A stretch of DNA of 64,000 bases, from positions 1 through 64,000 of the forward strand of contig NZ_QOWE01000033.1 in the NCBI RefSeq assembly GCF_003334855.1, in the 5' to 3' direction. Within the stretch, counting starts at the first letter, position 1; every line of letters starts with the position of its first letter. The notes below the pieces were generated by a model, which saw only the letters and a program-made list of their open reading frames with translations, was not told where the DNA came from and ran no database searches. A program made the translations under genes and the position numbers. The DNA is from Larkinella punicea. Its GTDB lineage: Bacteria; Bacteroidota; Bacteroidia; Cytophagales; Spirosomataceae. Below are positions 7,208-14,900 of the stretch, piece by piece.

Positions 7208-8101
7208 ATGAAATCCTGGCTTGCGGCTGCCCGGCCGCGTACTTTACCGCTGGCGCTGGCCAGCATTATTCTGGGAAGTTTTCTGGCGGCATCAGCCGGC
7301 CGGTTTAGCTGGACCATCTGCGTTCTGGCGTCACTCACCACCATTTTTCTGCAAATACTCTCCAACTTCGCCAACGACTACGGCGATGCGGTTTCGGGCA
7401 AGGATACCGCCGAACGTGTCGGCCCTCGCCGGGCGGTGGCAACCGGCCTGATTACCAAAGAATCCATGTTGCGCGGGATTATCACTACTTCTTTGCTGGC
7501 GTTGATTTCAGGCATCTGGCTGCTGGTCGAGTCGCTAAAAAATGCGCCGACGGAAGTTTTCTGGATTTTCGTGGGCCTGGGTTTACTCTGCATCGGGGCC
7601 GCTATTGCGTACACCAACGGCAAACGACCCTACGGCTACAGCGGTTTTGGCGACATTGCCGTTTTGCTTTTCTTCGGCTGGGTAGGCGTTCTGGGAACCT
7701 ACTTTCTGCATACCCTGTCCTTCGAACCCATTCTGCTGTTACCCGCCACCAGTGTTGGTTTACTGGCCACCGGCGTTCTGAATATCAACAACATCCGGGA
7801 TATTGAAACCGATGCCAAAACCGGCAAATACTCTATTCCGGTGCGGCTGGGGCGGGAGCGGGCCGTTCGCTACCACTGGCTGCTGCTCTTGGGCGGTATG
7901 CTTTGTGCCGTAATCTACACGCTGCTCATCGGGCACAACGTATTTAGCTGGCTGTATTTGCTGGCCTTTCCGCTGTTTGTGCTGAATGGCCGGGCGGTTG
8001 CGAATCACCAAAAACCGGGGGAGTTGAACCCGCGGCTAGGACAACTCGCCTTATCGACCTTGCTATTTGTCGTATTGTGGGGCGTAGCGTTGGTAGGATA
8101 A
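7208..8101 (+). CDS. menA: 1,4-dihydroxy-2-naphthoate polyprenyltransferase
   Basis: MenA attaches the isoprenoid chain to 1,4-dihydroxy-2-naphthoate, the step that makes demethylmenaquinone in the membrane. The 297-residue product starts with the family signature WLAAARPRTLPL. The first Asp-rich motif is NDYGDAVSGKD (56-66), and the second is NNIRDIETDAKTGK, both needed for Mg-diphosphate binding in the UbiA superfamily. Eight or nine membrane helices are evident. The next gene starts 22 bases downstream. Menaquinone as the respiratory quinone fits a Bacteroidota host. The start follows the long hairpin by 13 bases. Confidence 0.95.
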   Translation: MKSWLAAARPRTLPLALASIILGSFLAASAGRFSWTICVLASLTTIFLQILSNFANDYGDAVSGKDTAERVGPRRAVATGLITKESMLRGIITTSLLALISGIWLLVESLKNAPTEVFWIFVGLGLLCIGAAIAYTNGKRPYGYSGFGDIAVLLFFGWVGVLGTYFLHTLSFEPILLLPATSVGLLATGVLNINNIRDIETDAKTGKYSIPVRLGRERAVRYHWLLLLGGMLCAVIYTLLIGHNVFSWLYLLAFPLFVLNGRAVANHQKPGELNPRLGQLALSTLLFVVLWGVALVG

Positions 8102-8123
8102 TCACCGTAACCGATCTTGAAAA

Positions 8124-8816
8124 ATGAAAACCATCGGAATCATCGGCGGCATGTCGTGGGAAAGCTCGGCGGTTTACTATCGCCTGATCAATCAGGAGAT
8201 TGGTAAACGGTTGGGCGGTCATTATTCGGCGAAACTCGTGCTGTCGAGTGCCAATTTTGAAGAATTCAGCCAGTGGCAAAAAGCCGACGACTGGAAGGCC
8301 ATTGAAACCGCCGTCGACGACATGGCGCAGGGCCTGGTTCGCGCCGGAGCCGATTTTGTGGTCATTGCCTGCAACACCCAGCACGAAGTCGCTGAAGGCG
8401 TGACCGAGCGCTTGCCGGTTCCGCTGTTGCACATTACCGATGTAACTGCCAAAGCCATTCAGAAAGCCGGTTTTCGGAAAGTCGGTTTATTAGGAACCCG
8501 CTTCACGATGGAACGCCAATTTTTTCGCGGGCGATTGAAAGAGTGTTTCGGCATCGACGTCATTTTGCCCGATGATGAGGACCAAAAATACGTTCACGAC
8601 AAAATTTACCACGAATTCAGCAAAGGCATCTTCAGCGAAAGCACCCGCATCCGCTTTGTGGAGATCATCGAAAAACTCGCCGGGCAGGGTGCGGAAGGGG
8701 TTATTTTAGGTTGTACTGAAATCCCCATTCTGGTTCAGGCGGAACATACAAACGTGCCGCTGTTCGATACCACGACGCTTCACGCCCTGGCAGCGGTCGA
8801 ATTTAGTCTTATTTAA
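8124..8816 (+). CDS. aspartate/glutamate racemase family protein
   Basis: The 230-residue product belongs to the cofactor-independent Asp/Glu racemase superfamily. It begins with TIGIIGGMSWESSAVYY, the standard family opening. Both catalytic Cys are present: C83 in IACNTQH and C197 in LGCTEI. It probably interconverts L- and D-aspartate or a related amino acid in the cytoplasm, using two Cys as acid and base. It lies 22 bases after menA, likely in the same transcript, though no functional link is evident. A role in D-amino-acid supply for peptidoglycan is possible but not shown. Confidence 0.88.
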   Translation: MKTIGIIGGMSWESSAVYYRLINQEIGKRLGGHYSAKLVLSSANFEEFSQWQKADDWKAIETAVDDMAQGLVRAGADFVVIACNTQHEVAEGVTERLPVPLLHITDVTAKAIQKAGFRKVGLLGTRFTMERQFFRGRLKECFGIDVILPDDEDQKYVHDKIYHEFSKGIFSESTRIRFVEIIEKLAGQGAEGVILGCTEIPILVQAEHTNVPLFDTTTLHALAAVEFSLI

Positions 8817-8837
8817 AACAATACTCAGGCCCTTGTG

Positions 8838-8897
8838 TTTCTACACATAGATGGTGGATCATGTGTAGAAAGGAATGTGCCGGAGGATTCACCATCT
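8838..8897. terminator. interleaved inverted repeats / terminator between convergent genes
   Basis: Stem 1 pairs 8838-8848 (TTTCTACACAT) with 8861-8871 (ATGTGTAGAAA). The loop of stem 1 contains AGATGGTG (8849-8856), which can pair with CACCATCT at 8890-8897, followed by TTTTT. The arms therefore interleave as A-C-B-D, a pseudoknot geometry, or they form two alternative hairpins. The second one ends in a T-run and suits termination of the racemase transcript. Confidence 0.5.
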
Positions 8898-8909
8898 TTT
8901 TAAAAGAAA

Positions 8910-8935
8910 TACCCACGAACCTTAATCCGTGGGTA
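8910..8935 (-). terminator. terminator of ileS
   Basis: TACCCACG (8910-8917) and CGTGGGTA (8928-8935) form a stem with a 10-nt loop, seven bases after the ileS stop. On the minus strand it is followed by a U-rich stretch (complement of 8897-8908). This fits an intrinsic terminator. Confidence 0.65.
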
Positions 8936-8942
8936 CCCATTG

Positions 8943-11900
8943 TTACGCGACTGCCACTTTCACGCGCAGCAGAAACTCATCCATTTCAATTTCCGTTGCA
9001 TTTCCGTTCAGGTCGTTGACTAACTCCAGCGACAGCGCCTGTACTTCCTGACAGATATACTCTTTGTGGGTTTCGATGGCACTGGTCAGCACCTCGGTCG
9101 TGCTGTTCTCCAACTCGATCCGAATCTTATCCGTAACCTCAAAATTCTGGTCTTTCCGCAGGTTCTGGATGCGGTTGATAAAGTCGCGGGCGATGCCTTC
9201 CTGACGCAATTCGGGCGTAACCGTAACGTCCAGCGCAACCGTCAAGCCGCTTTGTGTCGCCACAATCCAGCCCGGAACGTCCTCCGTCCGGATTTCAACA
9301 TCCGCCATCGTAATCTCACCAATCGCCAGTTGCATGCTGCCGGCGGCTTCCAGTTTACGGATGTCGTCTTCGGTCATGGTGTTGATGGTCGTCGCCACGT
9401 CCTTCATCATCGGACCGAATTTCGGCCCCAGCGTTTTGAAGTTGGGCTTGATTTTCTTCTTCAGAATACCGGACGCATCGTCGATAAACTCGACGGCTTT
9501 CACGTTCACTTCCGACTGAATGATTGGCGAAACGTGCTCGATCTGCCGCCGGGTCGTTTCGTTCAAAACCGGGATCAGCACCTTCGTCAGCGGCTGGCGC
9601 ACCTTAATTTTATGCCCTTTCCGCAGCGAGTGAACCAGCGAACAGATGTCCTGCCCCAGTTGCATGGAGGTTTCGAGATCGCTGTCGATCAACGCCTGCT
9701 CCGCTTTCGGGAAATTGGTCAGGTGAACCGACAAGTCCGTTTCTTTGGTCAGGTTGCGGTAGAGCCAGTCGGCGAAGAACGGCGCGATCGGCGACATCAG
9801 TTTGGAAACCGTTGTCAGACATTCGTGCAGGGTTTCATAAGCCGCGCGGGTGTCTGCCCCTAAATCCCCTAAAGGGGACTTGGACGCGGAATCAGCCGGA
9901 TTTTCAAAGTCCCCTTTAGGGCCGGGGTCGCGGGCGACTTTAGGCGCATTCCAGAAGCGCCGACGCGAAAGCCGCACGTACCAGTTTGAAAGCTGGTCGT
10001 TCACAAAATCCTGCACCGCCCGGCCCGCTTTGGTTGGGTTATAATTCTCGAATTGCTGCTCTACTTCCAACACCAGCGATTGCAGTTTCGACAAGATCCA
10101 GCGGTCCAGTTCCGGACGTTGATCAACGGGAATGGTCCGAACGCCATCGAAATCGAACTGATCCAGGTTGGCATACAGCGCGAAGAACGAATACGTATTA
10201 TAAAGTGTCCCGAAAAACCGGCGCTGTACTTCGGCAATGCCGTCAATGTTGAATTTCAGGTTATCCCAGGGCTCGGCGTTGGTGATCATGTACCAGCGGG
10301 TGGCATCGGCCCCGTAGGTCGCCAGCGTCGTGAATGGATCGACGGCGTTGCCCAGCCGCTTCGACATTTTGTTGCCGTTTTTGTCCAGCACCAAACCGGT
10401 CGACACCACGTTTTTAAACGCTACCGACGAATCGACTTTCTCATCCAGCGTGCCGAGCATCCCGGAAATGGCGTGGAGCGTGAAGAACCAGCCGCGTGTC
10501 TGATCGACGCCCTCGGAGATGAAGTCGGCGGGATACGCCTTTTCGAAAACGTCCTTGTTCTCGAACGGATAATGCCACTGGGCGTAGGGCATTGCGCCCG
10601 AATCGAACCAGACGTCGATCAGATCCGACTCGCGTTGCAGCACTTTGCCAGATTCGGTAACCAGATACAATTCATCGACAAAAGGCCGGTGAAGGTCGTA
10701 ATCACCGGACTCTATTTTTTGCAAATAGGCTTCGTTTTTGCTCTTTTGTTCGTCCGACAATAAGCCCGACGCAACGGCTTTTTCAACACCCGCTTTCAGT
10801 TCGGCGACCGAACCGATGCAGATTTCGTCGCCAGTTTCATTGCGCCAGATCGGCAACGGCGTCCCCCAAAACCGGCTGCGGCTGAGGTTCCAGTCCACCA
10901 GATTTTCGAGCCAGTTGCCAAACCGCCCGGTTCCGGTGCTTTCGGGGTTCCAGTTGATGGTTTTGTTCAGCGCGACCAGCTTGTCTTTTACCGCCGTCGT
11001 TTTAATAAACCAGCTATCGAGCGGGTAATACAGAATGGGTTTGTCGGTCCGCCAGCAGTGCGGGTACGGGTGTTCGTATTTTTCGACGTGAAATGCCTTC
11101 CCTTCGGTCTTTAACTTGATGGCAATCAGCACGTCCGTCGGTTTGAATTCCGGGGCTTCCTGCTCTTCGTCGGAATAATATTGCTCCTTCACATACCGCC
11201 CGGCAAACTCCCCGATTTCCTTTACAAACTGCCCGTGCTTATCAACAATCGGCACCTCTTTGCCGTTTTCATCCTTCACCATGATGGACGGAATGCCGTT
11301 TTGCTGGGCAACCCGGAAGTCATCGGCACCGAACGTCGGCGAGGTATGAACCACCCCCGTACCGTCTTCAGTCGTCACGAAATCGCCCAGAATGACGCGG
11401 AAAGCGGGCTTTTCGGGCTGCACATACGGCATGAGTTGTTCGTATTCGATCCCGGCCAGTTCCGCGCCTTTGAATTCATTCAGAATCGTCCAGGGAACCA
11501 GCTTTTTGTCCGAAGCCGCAAAGCCGTCAAAATCGCCGTCCTTGCCTTTTTCGTTAAACCAGCGGCCGACCAGTGCTTTGGCCAGCACCACATTCACTGG
11601 TTCGTAGGTGTATGGGTTGAACGTTTTGACCAGCACATAATCGATGTCTTTCCCGACGGTCAGCGCGGAGTTGCCCGGCAGGGTCCAGGGCGTGGTCGTC
11701 CAGGCGAGGATGTAGGCGTTTAAACCTTGCAGGTCTCCAAAGACCTGTAAGGTTTTCGCACTATCCTTTACCTTAAACATCGCTACAATCGTCGTGTCTT
11801 TCAGGTCTTTATACGTACCCGGCATGTTCAGTTCGTGCGACGATAGACCGGTTCCGGCCTTCGGCGAATACGGCTGAATCGTATAGCCTTTATACAGTAA

Positions 11901-12425
11901 TCCCTTGTCATACAGCCGCTTCAGCAACTGCCAGACGGATTCGATATACTCACTCTGGTAGGTGACATACGGATTGTCAAGATCGACCCAGTAGCCCATT
12001 TTTTCGGTCAGGTCGTTCCACAAGTCCGTGAATTTCATCACAGCTTCCCGGCATTTCTGGTTGTAGTCCTCAATGCTGATACCCCCTTCCGATTCGGGCT
12101 TGCCGATGTGGTCTTTCGTAATGCCCAGTTCTTTTTCGACCTGCAACTCGATGGGCAAACCGTGGGTATCCCAACCCCCTTTGCGTTTGACCTGAAAGCC
12201 CTGCAAGGTTTTATACCGGCAAAAAATATCTTTAATCGCCCGGGCCATGACGTGGTGAATGCCCGGTTTTCCGTTTGCCGACGGCGGCCCTTCGTAAAAC
12301 GTGAACGTAGGCTGGCCTTCGCGCGTGTCGACGGATTGTTCAAAGACGCGATTGGCTTTCCAGAATGCTAATATGTCATCGCCAACCTGCGCGTAATTCA
12401 GGTTCTTATATTCTTTGTAACTCAC
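8943..12425 (-). CDS. ileS: isoleucyl-tRNA synthetase with two repeat-encoded insertions
   Basis: IleRS charges tRNA-Ile. The start is GTG 12425 (VSYKEYKNLNY), because a TATCTTTG -7 box lies 28 bases upstream; earlier start codons would lie upstream of that promoter. The product has about 1160 residues. The HIGH-type motif is GIHH (about 55-58, after GPPSANGKP) and the second motif is KMSKR (686-690), with the editing domain between them and the anticodon-binding domain after it. Two segments are encoded by palindromic repeats also found between genes: residues about 224-235 (KTLQVFGDLQGL) and about 831-859 (PKGDFENPADSASKSPLGDLG). Both keep the frame. All core motifs are intact, so the enzyme should be active. 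It is monocistronic with its own terminator. Confidence 0.96.
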   Translation of the reverse strand: MSYKEYKNLNYAQVGDDILAFWKANRVFEQSVDTREGQPTFTFYEGPPSANGKPGIHHVMARAIKDIFCRYKTLQGFQVKRKGGWDTHGLPIELQVEKELGITKDHIGKPESEGGISIEDYNQKCREAVMKFTDLWNDLTEKMGYWVDLDNPYVTYQSEYIESVWQLLKRLYDKGLLYKGYTIQPYSPKAGTGLSSHELNMPGTYKDLKDTTIVAMFKVKDSAKTLQVFGDLQGLNAYILAWTTTPWTLPGNSALTVGKDIDYVLVKTFNPYTYEPVNVVLAKALVGRWFNEKGKDGDFDGFAASDKKLVPWTILNEFKGAELAGIEYEQLMPYVQPEKPAFRVILGDFVTTEDGTGVVHTSPTFGADDFRVAQQNGIPSIMVKDENGKEVPIVDKHGQFVKEIGEFAGRYVKEQYYSDEEQEAPEFKPTDVLIAIKLKTEGKAFHVEKYEHPYPHCWRTDKPILYYPLDSWFIKTTAVKDKLVALNKTINWNPESTGTGRFGNWLENLVDWNLSRSRFWGTPLPIWRNETGDEICIGSVAELKAGVEKAVASGLLSDEQKSKNEAYLQKIESGDYDLHRPFVDELYLVTESGKVLQRESDLIDVWFDSGAMPYAQWHYPFENKDVFEKAYPADFISEGVDQTRGWFFTLHAISGMLGTLDEKVDSSVAFKNVVSTGLVLDKNGNKMSKRLGNAVDPFTTLATYGADATRWYMITNAEPWDNLKFNIDGIAEVQRRFFGTLYNTYSFFALYANLDQFDFDGVRTIPVDQRPELDRWILSKLQSLVLEVEQQFENYNPTKAGRAVQDFVNDQLSNWYVRLSRRRFWNAPKVARDPGPKGDFENPADSASKSPLGDLGADTRAAYETLHECLTTVSKLMSPIAPFFADWLYRNLTKETDLSVHLTNFPKAEQALIDSDLETSMQLGQDICSLVHSLRKGHKIKVRQPLTKVLIPVLNETTRRQIEHVSPIIQSEVNVKAVEFIDDASGILKKKIKPNFKTLGPKFGPMMKDVATTINTMTEDDIRKLEAAGSMQLAIGEITMADVEIRTEDVPGWIVATQSGLTVALDVTVTPELRQEGIARDFINRIQNLRKDQNFEVTDKIRIELENSTTEVLTSAIETHKEYICQEVQALSLELVNDLNGNATEIEMDEFLLRVKVAVA
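9851..9937. repeat. CCCCTAAAGGGGACTT palindromic element inside ileS
   Basis: The arms are 9855-9881 and 9907-9935, each containing the CCCCTAAAGGGGACTT core or its complement. They surround a 25-nt centre with GGACGC and CCGGAT. The same core and a related centre occur between genes at 57574-57670 and, more degenerate, at 29105-29165. Here the element lies in frame in ileS and adds about 28 residues between FWNA and AAYETLHE. Confidence 0.85.
11722..11755. repeat. AACCTTGCAGGTCT palindrome inside ileS
   Basis: The arms 11722-11736 and 11741-11755 are reverse complements with one mismatch and a 4-nt loop. The core resembles the intergenic palindromes at 31930-31966 and 48786-48852. It encodes about 12 residues (KTLQVFGDLQGL) between FKVKDS and AYILAWTTTPWTLPG of IleRS. 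Confidence 0.7.
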
Positions 12426-12452
12426 GATCGTACTGGGATTTGGAATTGACCG

Positions 12453-12460
12453 CAAAGATA
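12453..12460 (-). promoter_or_regulatory. -7 promoter box of ileS
   Basis: On the minus strand this reads TATCTTTG, an exact match to the Bacteroidota -7 consensus TAnnTTTG. It lies 28 bases before GTG 12425 and supports that start. No clear -33 TTTG is seen. Confidence 0.6.
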
Positions 12461-12511
12461 CGGAAAATTGGGCGGAACGCATGGCGCGTAGGGAATCCCT
12501 AAATTTGGCAT

Positions 12512-12519
12512 TAACTTTG
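12512..12519 (+). promoter_or_regulatory. -7 promoter box of the sigma-like gene
   Basis: TAACTTTG is an exact match to TAnnTTTG. It points away from ileS, towards the sigma-like gene at 12584. The two divergent promoters are about 50 bases apart. Confidence 0.5.
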
Positions 12520-12583
12520 TGCGAATTGGGCTGGAAACGAGACACAAATACTACATTGCATCCGAAGTAGGTTAACGGCAAAC

Positions 12584-13090
12584 GTGTCTAACCCGATCTG
12601 GAGAACCTTCGAATTTGTTTCACTAATGGGGTATGGCATGAATGAACTGGAACGATCAGCAGGAAATGGTGCCTTTCGACAGCATCGCAATCCGATTGAT
12701 CAACGAGCACTCTACGATCGATTTGGCGCACTGGCCTACGGGATCATTTTGCAGATTCTTCCGCAATCGATCTTAGCGCAGAAGGCTCTGATGGAAGTTT
12801 TTTCTGCCGACAACTTACCTGCTTTCGCCAATTCGCCGGTTAATCCGGCAATAGCGGTCATCCGAATTGCACGCGCCAAAGCGCTTGAGTTGAAAGACAA
12901 AGCGAAGGAACGGGAGGATGCCCGCCCGGAACCATTTTCGGTAAACAACAGTTATTCACCGGAGTATATTTTTGACTTATCTTTTCGTCAGGGCTACTCC
13001 TTTGAAACAATTTCCGAGCAGTCTGGTCTTTCCAGACCGGAATTAGTAAAAGCCATTCGGGATTTTATTCACGTGTTTCGTCGATCGTAA
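12584..13090 (+). CDS. divergent RNA polymerase sigma-70 (ECF)-like protein
   Basis: The frame opens at GTG 12584 (168 residues); ATG 12626 (154 residues) is an equally plausible start. The middle (LYDRFGALAYGIILQI...AQKALMEVFSA) resembles sigma region 2, with IRIARAKALELK in the position of region 2.4. The C-terminus (YIFDLSFRQGYSFETISEQSGLSRPELVKAIRDFI) has the helix-turn-helix layout of region 4. The usual Trp-rich region 2.3/2.4 sequence is missing, so promoter melting could be impaired. The gene is followed by an anti-sigma-like membrane protein after 12 bases, the normal sigma/anti-sigma arrangement. I infer a regulator, but it is unusually divergent. Confidence 0.6.
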   Translation: MSNPIWRTFEFVSLMGYGMNELERSAGNGAFRQHRNPIDQRALYDRFGALAYGIILQILPQSILAQKALMEVFSADNLPAFANSPVNPAIAVIRIARAKALELKDKAKEREDARPEPFSVNNSYSPEYIFDLSFRQGYSFETISEQSGLSRPELVKAIRDFIHVFRRS

Positions 13091-13102
13091 TTACGCAGGA
13101 AA

Positions 13103-13588
13103 TTGGAAATTCGTCAATACATAGATAGTGGGGTTTTAGAGGCCTATCTGTTGGGATTAGCGTCCGAAGAGGAGCAACACGAAGTCCAGCAGATGAAGGT
13201 TCTTTATCCGGAAGTGTCTTCGGCTTTAAACGAGCTTGAGGTGGTGATTGAAGCGTATTGTGTCGAAAATTCGGTTCCCCCGCCACCCGGCACCTGGGAA
13301 CTCATTCAGGCGCGCATTCCCGGTCAGGAAGTCAGGAAACGGGAGCCCGAAACGAACGACAAAAAAGACGCGGAACCCAAAACCGCTAAATCCGATTACG
13401 TGGAAGTGGAGGTGAGCGATTCGTTCATCCGCGTCCATAAATACTGGCGAGTCGCTTTCATGGTTGTGTTTATCTTATCCAAGATCTTTCTGATTGCCGG
13501 GTTGTATTATTACTTCAAAGCCGATAGCCAGCAGCAGGAAATCGAGCGACTCAAAAGCACCATTCAGCAACAGCAGGTTACACGCTGA
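13103..13588 (+). CDS. anti-sigma-factor-like membrane protein lacking a periplasmic sensor domain
   Basis: The start is TTG 13103 (MEIRQYIDSGVLEAYLLGLAS), the typical opening of Cytophagales anti-sigma proteins with a zinc-finger-like N-terminal fold. The product has 161 residues: an acidic sigma-binding part (1-60), a Pro/Lys-rich linker (61-100), one membrane helix (115-138) and a short Gln-rich coiled coil (141-158). Normal RskA-type proteins have a 100-150-residue domain after the helix; here only about 23 residues remain. It probably tethers the sigma-like protein encoded 12 bases upstream to the membrane. Confidence 0.65.
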   Translation: MEIRQYIDSGVLEAYLLGLASEEEQHEVQQMKVLYPEVSSALNELEVVIEAYCVENSVPPPPGTWELIQARIPGQEVRKREPETNDKKDAEPKTAKSDYVEVEVSDSFIRVHKYWRVAFMVVFILSKIFLIAGLYYYFKADSQQQEIERLKSTIQQQQVTR

Positions 13589-13621
13589 TTCTGTCTTTCA
13601 ACAACCTTTCGGAGCCAATGA

Positions 13622-14671
13622 CTACGGTTTTGGCCACTGCCCTTCCTTGATATTGGCCAACACCAGTTTGGCCGGGTCCAGCACTACATAGCGTATTTTC
13701 TTGCGATGGTGCGTGTAGGTGATGTGAACCAGTCCGTCGCGGGACTGAATCACGGCTGGGTATGAGAACTCACCACCGGGCTCGTTTTCGAGCACCACCG
13801 CAGCCTGCCAGCGTTTGCCATCGGGCGACAAGGCCACATTGAGCGGTGAGCGGCCTTTGGGCGTGTGGTTATACACCAGCAGTTGCCGGCCATCCTGGAG
13901 CGTTACGGCATCCGTCCCGGAATTCGGGTTGGGCAATTCAGTAGCCTTCAAATCCGTCCATTTCGTCCCGCCATCCTCCGACCAGGCTTCCAGAACCCGG
14001 CCGTTTTTACTGCGACATAGCAACTGCAAACGCCCGTTCGGGTGAAACAGCACGCTGGGCTGAATGGCACTGAACGCCTTGCCATCGTTGAGCGCCGGGG
14101 TTTTCTGCCAGGTTTTTCCGCCGTCCAGGCTGCTTTCCATGTGCAACCGCCAGCCGTTGTCTTCGCTGCTCGACGGGCTCAGCAATTTGCCGGAAGCCAG
14201 CAAAACCGGTTTGTTCTTGATCGGTCCGACAATGCCATCGGGCAGTCGCGTGGGTTTCGACCAGGTTTTGCCACCGTCGCCCGAACTCATCTGCATGCCC
14301 CACCAGGTCGACGGACTGGGGCCTACTTTATAAAACAACAACAACGGTCCATTCGGCATTTGAAACAAAACCGGATTCCAGGTGGGCTGCCGCTTTCCGA
14401 CGGCCTGAACGCCATTCGCCAGTTCGACGGGGGGCGTCCAGCCCGCACCGGTTTTTCGGCTAAACCAGATACCCACATCAGGGTCCCGCTCATCGGTTCC
14501 GCCGAACCAGGCCGCCACCACGCCATCCGGGGTTTCGGCCAGCGTGGACGCGTGGCAGGAAGGAAACGGGGCGGTTTCGTAAATAAACCCGGATTGGACA
14601 ATGCCGGTGGTTTGGGCCGCTAAAAAACCGGGGAGAAGACTGAGAAGGAAAAGGGTAAATCGGGCTTTCAT
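13622..14671 (-). CDS. exported BNR/sialidase-family protein
   Basis: The start is ATG 14671 (MKARFTLFLLSLLPGFLAAQ), a good signal peptide. The 349-residue product is a BNR/Asp-box beta-propeller: SSGDGGKTW, SSLDGGKTW, WSEDGGTKW and LSPDGKRW are four successive Asp boxes. An early Arg-containing segment (GGTDERDPDVGIWFSR) sits where sialidase-like families carry a conserved active-site motif. Such proteins are usually periplasmic or outer-surface glycosidases acting on sialic acid or similar acidic sugars; the exact substrate cannot be read from sequence. It lies downstream of the SusC/SusD-hydrolase cluster on the same strand, but 230 bases and two hairpins separate it, so it may be transcribed independently. 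Confidence 0.75.
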   Translation of the reverse strand: MKARFTLFLLSLLPGFLAAQTTGIVQSGFIYETAPFPSCHASTLAETPDGVVAAWFGGTDERDPDVGIWFSRKTGAGWTPPVELANGVQAVGKRQPTWNPVLFQMPNGPLLLFYKVGPSPSTWWGMQMSSGDGGKTWSKPTRLPDGIVGPIKNKPVLLASGKLLSPSSSEDNGWRLHMESSLDGGKTWQKTPALNDGKAFSAIQPSVLFHPNGRLQLLCRSKNGRVLEAWSEDGGTKWTDLKATELPNPNSGTDAVTLQDGRQLLVYNHTPKGRSPLNVALSPDGKRWQAAVVLENEPGGEFSYPAVIQSRDGLVHITYTHHRKKIRYVVLDPAKLVLANIKEGQWPKP

Positions 14672-14762
14672 GAAAGAATACAACTAAATTTTAAGGATAG
14701 GAATTTCATCCAAAGGTATTGGTTTCAATTGGAAATTAATCGCAAATTTTAGCAGGATTTGG

Positions 14763-14792
14763 ACCAGTCCACGGTTTCAACCGTGGGCTGGT
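14763..14792. repeat. hairpin upstream of the BNR gene
   Basis: ACCAGTCCACGGTT and AACCGTGGGCTGGT pair with one mismatch around a 2-nt centre. On the plus strand a T-run follows. The role is unclear; it could end antisense transcription or protect an mRNA end. Confidence 0.5.
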
Positions 14793-14837
14793 ATTTTTGC
14801 CGCAGACAGCCTATTTTACGATTCATTATACCATAGC

Positions 14838-14886
14838 CAAACCGCCGGGCCATAAAGGAACTTCTCCCTTACAGCCCGGCGGTTTT
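14838..14886 (-). terminator. hairpin after the CocE-type hydrolase gene
   Basis: AACCGCCGGGC and GCCCGGCGGTT form an 11-bp GC-rich stem with a 23-nt loop, 15 bases after the stop at 14901. On the minus strand there is no strong U-run, so it may slow or process the transcript more than terminate it. Confidence 0.5.
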
Positions 14887-14900
14887 ATAGTCTAAAATTC

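Noticed and set aside
12426-12581. N-terminal extension of ileS by 52 codons.
   Set aside because: The extension lies upstream of a good -7 box and does not resemble IleRS; GTG 12425 fits the family start.
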